Source: Diorhabda sublineata
Taxonomy: Eukaryota > Arthropoda > Insecta > Coleoptera > Chrysomelidae
Assembly: GCF_026230105.1 (NCBI RefSeq)
Contig: NC_079485.1
Coordinates: 26,517,572-26,581,571, forward strand
Length of the DNA stretch: 64,000 bases
Reading direction: 5' to 3'
Made by a program: the position numbers and the translations under genes. Below, in pieces: positions 56,530-64,000 of this stretch. The notes under the pieces are model-generated. The model was not told where the DNA came from, searched no databases, and worked only from the letters and a program-made list of their open reading frames with translations. Every line of letters starts with the position of its first letter. Within the stretch, counting starts at the first letter, position 1.

Positions 56530-58676
56530 TAGGGTTACCAGATGAAAACTTGTTCACTCGAGACAAGCCTTTAAGAAAATCCGGACAAAATTTTTTTAGC
56601 ATTGCAGCAATGTTCATATTATCTACTATTTTCATAATAAAATGAGTAGAAAAGAATTTAACTTTTTATTCGTAGCTACAAAGTAAAACAAATTAAACAC
56701 AACCAAAAAAAGTAGCTGGTACTTACACGTATTTTTCGCTGCTTTGTATTTTATTTAAAAGAGTTAAATTTTATGAAAAGATAACAAAGTTATAAAACTC
56801 AAAGCAGCTTATATTTTTTAAATCATAAGTAGTCATAAGTATTCCTTTCAGAGAAGATAAAAGTAGTCGGTTTTTTTCTTTAGCCCACAGGGCACCAATA
56901 AGCGAGAATATTCTCTCGACCTTGGCATTTTGAGATGGAAGTGCAAAAAGATAATGACTGTTTTTAGTGAATTCTTCGTGAATAGATAGATTGAGGTTAT
57001 CGGAATCAAAATTTTCTGATATATATATTTTTTAAATTAGATAATTCATCAAAAAATTTAACGTCATCTATTTTGACTCCTTTTGATACTAAATATAGTA
57101 ATGAGGGTATAATATCCTTTTCTCAATCACACTTGGTAATATCGTTTAGGCTCATCCATTTAAAACATTGAAATTCTTCAAATGGTTTGAGCCAGTTTTT
57201 TAAGTACTAAATTAAATTATGATACAAACAAAAAAATTCTAATTTTAGTTGGTAACATTCGTGTTCTAGCCCATTTTCAATTAATTTATTTAAAATTTTG
57301 CGCACTTTTAAAGGTATAAACTTATTAGTTCTCCTTCTTCTAGAGTAAAAAAAACATTCTTTAAAATTGCTATTGTTTCAACCACAGAATTAGACGTTCA
57401 ATTCTCTCTATATATTGTGTGAAAAACAAGCATTTAATAATGAATAAAGAAAAGATTAGCTTTTGAAAAATCGTTTTCAAAAAATGAGTGTATAGGAGCA
57501 GCATCTTAACTTATAAAATATGCCTTAAGGGCTTCAAACAATTTTAAAACTCTTTCAATAATTGGAAACAAAGATAGTTATCCAGTCTTGGAGCGATATA
57601 AAAGATATTCCGTGTCCACAAAATTCTTTAAGTGATTCAACTCGTACAGTATAAATAGTTAAAAATTTTGAGCACTATGCATTCTACATCAACTTTTAAT
57701 TTATCGCAGTTGTAGTGCCGTGCATTATTAATTACATGAGATGGCAACCTACACCAACCAAATTTGCATTTATTTTGAATGTTCATTGGTTATTTTGACC
57801 TTTTCTATCTGAACATCTGAATATCAAATCAGAAATTGTTTCATTTGGAGGGCTCCTAATATCTAATAATTTAGTTTGAATTCCTCCATGTTTGTAATCA
57901 AAATATTGTATCAGCATTGGAAACATTTTTAATGCGTTATTATTGCTTGCGTCTGTAGCTACACAAACAAATGATACCTCGTTTATTCCCTGAATAGTCA
58001 GTTGAAGAGTGTATGCTTCAATTATATTATTTACAACCGCCTCAACTTTAGTCAGTCCAAAAGTAACCCTTTTGGCTATAGTTGATTCATGGTAAATTTA
58101 CTTGTTTGACTAGAACCACAAATATAAAAGTAATAACCTACACTACTCACATAAAATAATAACCTTCGTTGTGCAATCCATGGACTCATAAGATTGATTC
58201 TGACAGACCGTATGAAAAGCCAGCTTGGTTTCTCCAGAAGTCACCACAAAATTTTGTAAACCAGAAGTCCTCGCTTAAGCTTTCAACATTGGTTTGTGTT
58301 TACTCTTTTCTATATGGGTCTCAATATCAAACTTACTTTTATGGGCAATTGATATTGAAGAATTCCAAACAATGCAAATCATGTCGCTAGTTGTCTTTCC
58401 TTTCTTAAAGGAAGGATACAACCGAAACATTTCATCCGAATAAGTACATTTGTAAGTAACGTAACCATAAACCCTCGACAACTGACAAATAAATGTATCA
58501 GTGATCCCCCGAAATCCCGAAATTACACTGCTCCAGTTATCGACGATTTTTATAAAACTACATTTTTCAAATTTATTATTTTTTTGCCCGACTTGTGTAA
58601 ATCCGGACGTTTATTAAAACCGGACGTAGTAAAAACCCGAACATGTCAGGATTAATCCGGACGTCTGGTAACCCTA
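56530..58676 (-). mobile_element. hAT transposon, complete ends, inactive
   Basis: Inverted ends read TAGGGTTACCAGATG (from 56530) and, inward from 58676, TAGGGTTACCAGACGTCCGG. An 8-bp target duplication flanks them, TTGGTAGA (56522-56529) and TTGGAAGA (58677-58684), with one mismatch, as expected for hAT. Sub-terminal ATCCGGAC repeats occur at both sides. The minus strand carries the transposase relic. At 2.15 kb the element is slightly short for the family. Confidence 0.85.
56735..58481 (-). pseudogene. hAT transposase, decayed
   Basis: Minus strand in order: SISIAHKSKFDIETHIEKSK (N-terminal finger-like region, 58380); CVATDASNNNALKMFPMLIQ and YFDYKHGGIQTKLLDI (first catalytic region); NANLVGVGCHLM; KEFCGHGI; FKSAQNFK-type helices; WLKPFEEFQCFKWMSLND; and at the end LFALPSQNAKVERIFSLIGA then LWAKEKNRLLLSSLKGIL, the dimerisation block typical of hAT (A-L-P-x-S-N-A-x-V-E-R-x-F-S). 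At least ten stops or shifts are spread along it. It is similar in kind to, but a different family from, the hAT tail at 6.7-7.1 kb. Confidence 0.75.
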
Positions 58677-58684
58677 TTGGAAGA

Positions 58685-60277
58685 CATACTAAATTTATAA
58701 ATATCCAAACTCTACTACATATATGGTTCTAGATTTGTAATGATATTATGAAATAACAAATACTTTTATTAATGCATTATTGAACTGAAGACACACAAGT
58801 AAGAACAATATTTTTTCATTGAAGTTGTAACTCGCATGCCTGTAATGCTTATTATTTTTCCTAAATGACATCTTTATTCAATATCTCCAAAAGATCATAG
58901 TACAATAAAATTGAAATACATATTGTGATTACCTATTGGAAGATTCTATGTATTCATATGAATTTAATATGAATTTAGCTTTATAAACAAAATTAGGATG
59001 AAGAAAGTGACCTTCAACATTTTCTTGATTTAGAAATTTTAAAAGGTAACTCGAGCATTAATAATATTCCAGGTATAACACTTCATGTAACCTTTTATTA
59101 TATTTACAATAAGGAAAATAGGAAGATGTATTTGATTAACACTAAATATTTATAAAAATAATAAGTTTCTCAAATTTGTCCCATGTTTAAATGTATCCTT
59201 AACAAAAGAAGACATTCAACAATCAACATTAACTCTATGCTTGAGGTATTGAATATTTGCAAGTATGTAGTTAGTATTAGCACCAAATTTTCAAAAAAAC
59301 TCTTTTTCTAGAAATTATTCTCTTCTATGAACGATATAATCGATTGTAGGTTATAATATTTTTAGAAAAACCTTTCATGTACTTTGGTTTTCTTAAATTT
59401 ATCATATATTTCGAATTGTTTGAAAAATGTTTTTTATATTTATTTATTTATTCAAAGTTATCAAGCAGTTACTATTACCGGTGGGTCAGTTATTAGTCTG
59501 CGCGTAATGAACTTACGTTGTGGGTATTTTTATGTATTGCAACATCTGTCAGAAGAGTTGATTAGATCTAATATAATGAAAGTATATTTTTATCTTTGGT
59601 GCTAATTAAGTTGGCCAACAAGCAGAATAATTAACTTGCTCGTTTTATCTTTTAAAATAGTTTTTGGTTTAAAATTGAGAATCACATCAATACTATAATT
59701 AGAAATTTTTCCTTATATCCGCCGTTTAAGAAATGAAACGTGTGCAATATTCGTTTATGAAATTTTATATCGTATTTTCGTATGTAGATGTTTCAGAAAT
59801 ACACAACACTTTGTTCTTGGTACGTTTTATGAAATCCAAAATATATGGTACTATGTTAGGTTAAGAGACGTGGGGCCAAGAATTGTAATTTTCACAGTGA
59901 ATATTAATCAGACTTCCTATATATAGGTAGTTGAAAAGTATTGTGTTGATTCGATATTTGGCATGTTAGCAGTTTCAATTATTTTTTATATAGAATATAA
60001 CGCTCGGGATTTTATCTCAATGAGAATAGAAATATCAATGAATTACTAACAATTCTCAATATTTTACGTGAACGTTTTCAAACTTTTTTTATATATTGAC
60101 TTGTTATAGTTGTTGCATTCATGGCTACAAGTACTCTCATTATTAACTCCTTTAGATTTCCTTAATTTTCGTTACTGTCATTTTCATTGTATTGTTGACT
60201 ATTTCACTAAGTTATATATGGGGTTTCTAAGTGGAGAATAGAAACTATACCTAAACATGTTAACAAATACATCAACC
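58685..60277. other. No gene recognised
   Basis: AT-rich; an open frame at 59384-59605 has no recognised domain. Confidence 0.45.
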
Positions 60278-60340
60278 TAGGAACCGTCTTATTGAACACA
60301 TTGTTTACACTACTACTACACCAACAGTCATGCTTACACT

Positions 60341-60383
60341 GTCTGACGCGCGTTTCGATAACCAAGTTATCGTCTTCAGAGAC
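60341..60383 (-). ncRNA. Hammerhead-ribozyme-like motif (Penelope type), well kept copy
   Basis: Read on the minus strand from 60383: GTCT (stem I, 5' side), CTGAAGA (core box, fits CUGANGA), C, GATAAC-TTG-GTTATC (stem II, 6 bp), GAAA (core box, 60356-60353), CGC/GCG (very short stem III with no loop), GTC (cleavage triplet, 60347-60345), AGAC (stem I, 3' side, pairs with GTCT). All core boxes are present in the right order and spacing except one extra base between CTGAAGA and stem II. Hammerheads with tiny stem III are known in Penelope-like elements, where they are thought to act as dimers. Confidence 0.62.
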
Positions 60384-60509
60384 TGAAGGTGAACTAAAAG
60401 CTAATAACTTGATTTACCTGTTTTATACTAAATATTCCCGCTAATGAACCTTCTCCCGCGAAAATTAATTCCAGCGAGAAAACCTCATTGACGGGAATCT
60501 TCACATTCA

Positions 60510-61590
60510 TTTTTTGACCAATAAAATCTAGAGTGGACTGTAAGGAATTGACCTTGTGTTCCTATTAAAGCTGTACTTACATTTATCAATTTCAATGCGT
60601 TCACATACATCTAACAATTTATTATTGGATACATTTTTTAACAATTTTACAATATTAATATTTATATGTCATGATTGTGACTGGCAGCATGATCTGCAGT
60701 ACTCAATTTCTCGGTCCGTCCATATTTTTAATGAGCTATATGCTCTATAAACCGGACATTAACGGATCTCTTAGTTTGTCCAATATATTTTTTGTCACAA
60801 TCATTATAGCTAATTTAACTCTAATACAAATTTGGTATTTTATTCTTGGGATTACCCAACAATTTGTTCCTTTTTTTTTTGTTTTCCATTTTGAGTTTGG
60901 AAAAAGTGGTTTCAAATGAGATTTCTTGAACCTATGACAGTTAATTAACCTATTTAAAATTCTCATATCATAACCGTTGAGTACAGCTACATCCTCAATA
61001 AAGGTCCTTTCTTTACTGTATCTATCGATGTTAACTGGAAAGTGAATTGAACGATGCACCAGGAAATGGAGACTGGCTATTTTATGTTGGATACAATGGA
61101 AATAATCAGCCGAGATGTACCTGCACGTAGCGGTGTTTTTCCTAAATACATCAAATTCCAGCCTAGTACTATTCTTAATTACTAAAATATCTAAAAATGG
61201 CAACTGTCCATTATTTTCCATTCCATAGGAAAACTTCGTAGATGGATATTTTGAATTCAGTTCCAAAATGGGTTTTTCTTGTTAAATATGGCGAAAATAT
61301 CATTCACATACCTGTACCATAATATGGGAATATACTGAAACTGATTTGCTTTTCAAAATTACTCATGAACAGTTCAGCCATAAACGGTAATGGGCAATTA
61401 CCCATTGCGGTTCCTTCGTCTTTATAGAATTCGTTTTTGTACTGGTAATAGTTTTTCTCCCTACCTCTTTTTGATAACTGTAAATATTCTTCGATTACAT
61501 TAGTTCCCAAATTATTAGATCGCAGTAAGTCTTCGAGGTACGTCAAGATTAAAATTTCCCGATCTTCAATTTCTGTAGCCTTCACTTTGT
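60510..61590 (-). pseudogene. Penelope-like reverse transcriptase plus GIY-YIG endonuclease, broken
   Basis: Minus strand: from 61585, MKATEIEDREILILTYLEDL, YYQYKNEFYKDEGTAMGN (substrate-binding block) and FMAELFMSNFEK. Then, one frame over, LWYRYVNDIFAIFNKKNPFW, where the catalytic Y-V-D-D is Y-V-N-D. From 61266 follow NNGQLPFLDILVIKN, RYISADYFHCIQHKIASLHF and FKKSHLKPLFPNSK. After another shift near 60805, NDCDKKYIGQTKRSVNVRFI and EHIAH give the GIY-YIG nuclease core (Y-I-G-Q-T, Arg, Glu-His). The N-terminal third of the reverse transcriptase is absent. The changed catalytic Asp and two frameshifts make it inactive. Confidence 0.8.
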
Positions 61591-61725
61591 TGACAAAGAT
61601 GTTGATGAAAGCTCTTGATAAGGAGGTTTTCTCGCTGGAATAAATTTTCGCTGGAGAAGGTTTATTGGTGCGAAAATTTAGTATAAAACAGGTAAGTCAA
61701 GTTAATAGATTTAAGTTTACCTTCA

Positions 61726-61768
61726 GTCTCTGAAGACAATAACTTGGTTGTCGAAGCGAGCATCAGAC
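61726..61768 (+). ncRNA. Hammerhead-like motif, degraded partner copy
   Basis: The same layout stands in the opposite terminal copy: GTCT, CTGAAGA, C, AATAAC-TTG-GTTGTC, then GAAG where GAAA is needed, CGA/GCA in place of the stem III pairing, ATC, AGAC. The changed core A and lost stem III pair suggest it no longer cleaves. Its value is as a second, independently mutated copy in which stems I and II are largely kept. Confidence 0.5.
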
Positions 61769-61833
61769 AGTGTAATATAGAGTATTGGTGTAGTGGTTCA
61801 GTGTGAATATCACTTGGTAGTAGGAACCGTCTT

Positions 61834-62285
61834 GATTTTATTAAAAATTTCAAGGAGAGCTGCATAAATATTTGCACAGTATAATTAATAATTCCAATTG
61901 TTTGTATACTATGAAAATAAAGTTAATGCGAGAATTAAGAAAATAATCAATATAAAATTGAAATGACTATAGATAAATTAAGGTTTTCAAATCAATTCAT
62001 GAAAACTATAGGTTATAAAAGGCTTCCTCGTTCGAGCTATTTCAAATAATTTTCGTTTAAGTTTATCAAACTAAATTTGACACCGAGGTTATGAATTATC
62101 AATAAATTTTATATTATATAGGAAATTTAATACACGCAGTATATCGCTTATTATAATATTGCCACATTAAAATGGTGCGCACTTCGAATATATAATTAAT
62201 AATTGTCACATTCGGATATACTTTATGAAAAAATTAAATGAAGAAGAGGTTAGGTAAACTAGAATTCAGTAGGTACTAATCTGAA
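61834..62285. other. No gene recognised
   Basis: AT-rich interval; nothing seen. Confidence 0.45.
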
Positions 62286-62289
62286 GATA

Positions 62290-62990
62290 TATAACAATCT
62301 TCTTCTTAAAGTACCATCTTCGGACGAATGTTGACGACCATCATAACTATTTGTATTTTATTCACAGCTGCTCTAAACAATTGGTTCTTCCTTCCTTAAG
62401 TTTCGCAGCCATGATAATCTTCGTCGTCCCATACCTCTCTTTCCCTCTATCTTTCCCTGCATAATCAATTTCTGGAATTCGTATCTTGTCCCCTCATTAC
62501 ATGACCGAAGTATTCTAATTTGCGAGCTTTTATGGTAGTCAATAATTCTCTTTGTGTTGCCATTTTGCGTAAAAATTATTGATTTCCGATTCTACCTATC
62601 CAGAATATTCGTAATATTCCACATTTCAAAGGTTTCCAGTTTTTTCATTATTGCTTTGTTTAGAGTAGCTGCTTCCATTCCATATAGAAGGATCTCTTTT
62701 TCAATTCGTTTTTACATAGAAAGAAGTTTTTCATTTTATAAAACGCACTGCGAGCAATTTCAATTCTAGACATTTGTATTTCTGTACTTTTTCAATGTGG
62801 TTATTTCCAATTTCTAACCGTGCATTCTGATTTTACATTTTCGAAAGGTGCATGTATTTAGTTTTATTTAAATTCTTCTATATTCTCCACTATTAAGACA
62901 GTGTTGTCAGTATATCTTATATTATTAACTGGCGCCCTATTTACTCGAATCCCCGCTTCCTCATCTGCTAGTGCTTCCTGGATAATGAGA
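62290..62990 (-). pseudogene. LINE reverse transcriptase fragment (palm to C-terminus)
   Basis: Minus strand: ALADEEAGIRVNRAPVNNIR then YTDNTVLI, the polymerase box with the usual Y-A-D-D changed to Y-T-D-N. Next come EILLYGMEAATLNKAIMKKL (thumb), ETFEMWNITNILD, QIRILRSCNEGTRYEFQKLI and MQGKIEGKRGMGRRRLSWLR near the end. The order matches insect endonuclease/reverse-transcriptase LINEs of the same broad type as the fragment at 18.5-18.9 kb, but a different copy. Multiple frame changes make it inactive. Confidence 0.66.
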
Positions 62991-62994
62991 TAAT

Positions 62995-64000
62995 GAGTTA
63001 GCGGATTTCCAACATTGAAGAAGATAAGAAAATGCCAAGCAGGCGCTAAATAGACCGCAGAGCTTAGAAAAGGCTGTCTCGGTCAGGTTTTTAATTGCTT
63101 GCCTTGAGATTTTGTCCCGCCCGGGAGCGGAGTTCTTCCCAACTCTACAAGTATCGACTGTGAAGGTTGTGAGTAGTAGAATGTTCTCATTTAGTTGGGT
63201 TATCCAGTGAGGGATCCGGGTTATGTGTCGGATGAAGAAATTGGCAAAGTTCCTCAGGAAATGAGGGTTGTTACCTGGAGTAAAAACATTTTGAAGGCTG
63301 TTTTTGAAAGGGTAGCTTTGTCTTCGGATGAGAAGTATTTTTGTCCCTGCACATTAAGGTGCGACTCAACATGCTTTTTTTGGCCAGTAAGTCTGTAGAA
63401 ATCGCCAGACCGAAGTTCGAGTGATTTTGTCAAATGTCAGTTTTTCGAGCACAATTACTGATGGAAAATTTTTAGTTAAAAAGAAATTTATCCTTAAAAG
63501 AGAAGCTCGATTGTTTTTTGGCAAGAGAAATTAACGATCGAATATATGAATGAACAACAACCATAATTATCTATATTGATATAATTAAATTATTTAAATG
63601 AACAGTTACTAAATACACAATTGTTATAATTTGATTGGTTTGGTGTACTGATTTCAAAATTTTCTTTCTGATATTCACACATGTAGAATATTCATTTTGA
63701 TTTTCCCACTCGAGGCTAGTAAGGAATTAAGATTTTCGTGATGTTCAGGATCAATTTGGAGGTAGAGTTTAATAGAAAAATGATGTTGAGTGTCACTTAC
63801 TCCTGGTTTGGCTAACTAGGAGACAGTACTAACACGGTTTGAATGATTGGTAATTTTATTATTTGTAATGTCGAGTCCAATTTTAAGTGTAGAAATCGTA
63901 TTAATACCCAGTGGATCATTTTTGTACCAACCGTTAGAATTTTTGTTTTTCCAAAAGGGATTTGGAATTAAAAAAAGTCGTTCATATGTTATGTTTTCAT
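62995..64000. other. No gene recognised; less AT-rich patch at 63040-63400
   Basis: A plus-strand frame at 63195-63398 (starting MGYPVRDPGYVSDEEIGKVP) is open for 67 codons with a coding-like look, but I do not recognise it. Since it adjoins LINE sequence it may be part of another mobile element. The remainder to the window end is AT-rich. Confidence 0.35.

Larger units (their letters stand above)
60291..61820 (-). mobile_element. Penelope-like element with inverted terminal copies and 13-bp target duplication
   Basis: An exact 13-bp direct repeat, TAGGAACCGTCTT, lies at 60278-60290 and 61821-61833. Inside it the two ends are inverted copies of each other. The left holds CTACACCAA ... TTACACTGTCTGACGCG ... 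CTTCAGAGACTGAAGGT, and the right is its complement over about 60320-60440 and 61665-61800. The interior, read on the minus strand, codes for a reverse transcriptase followed by a GIY-YIG endonuclease. That order and the inverted pseudo-LTR arrangement are marks of Penelope-like elements. Confidence 0.85.

Noticed and set aside
61662..61877. 71-codon minus-strand frame
   Set aside because: Lies in the terminal copy and flank of the Penelope-like element; no domain.

Overview
The window looks like a piece of an AT-rich, repeat-dense insect nuclear genome. A beetle is a guess rather than something I can show. The support is one spliced C2H2 zinc-finger gene of insect type with GT-AG introns, long non-coding stretches, and many decayed arthropod-type transposons (Tc1/mariner, hAT, PIF/Harbinger, Transib, Penelope-like, non-LTR LINEs and a copia scrap). 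I saw no rRNA, tRNA, CRISPR array or bacterial-style operon.

The only host gene I can support is on the + strand at about 47.9-55.8 kb. Three coding exons (47938-49394, 52092-52211, 54591-55764) join in frame to a 916-residue protein with about eleven C2H2 fingers. It most resembles Charlatan, the REST/NRSF-like repressor of insect neurogenesis. A 5' untranslated exon boundary lies at 47902. A GC-rich block ending in a good splice donor (about 44.54-44.88 kb) is a candidate first exon. The intron between these two carries a ~142-bp minisatellite, and both coding introns carry transposon relics.

Layout: 0-5 kb holds the start of a Tc1 transposase at the window edge, then a RAG1-core-like (Transib) transposon with target duplication, terminal repeats and one intron. 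5-21 kb holds LINE scraps, a hAT tail, a long-inverted-repeat element with a CXC cysteine motif, a GC-rich island and a Harbinger relic inside a LINE. 21.5-32.8 kb holds a near-complete Tc1 element, two mariners with TA target duplications, a mariner start and several LINEs. 35.8-37.7 kb holds an R4-like LINE next to a mariner. 41-44 kb holds three DDE transposase scraps. 44.5-56 kb is the zinc-finger gene. 56.5-58.7 kb is a hAT copy with an 8-bp duplication. 60.3-61.8 kb is a Penelope-like element with an exact 13-bp duplication and a hammerhead-ribozyme-like motif. 62.3-63.0 kb is another LINE tail.

Almost every transposon here is inactivated by frameshifts, stops or deletions, so no intact mobile system is seen. 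The most informative items are the Transib element, the Penelope hammerhead pair, the copia fragment inside a DDE transposase in a zinc-finger-gene intron, and the inverted-duplicate transposon in the next intron. All family calls come from reading translations by eye; no database search was possible.
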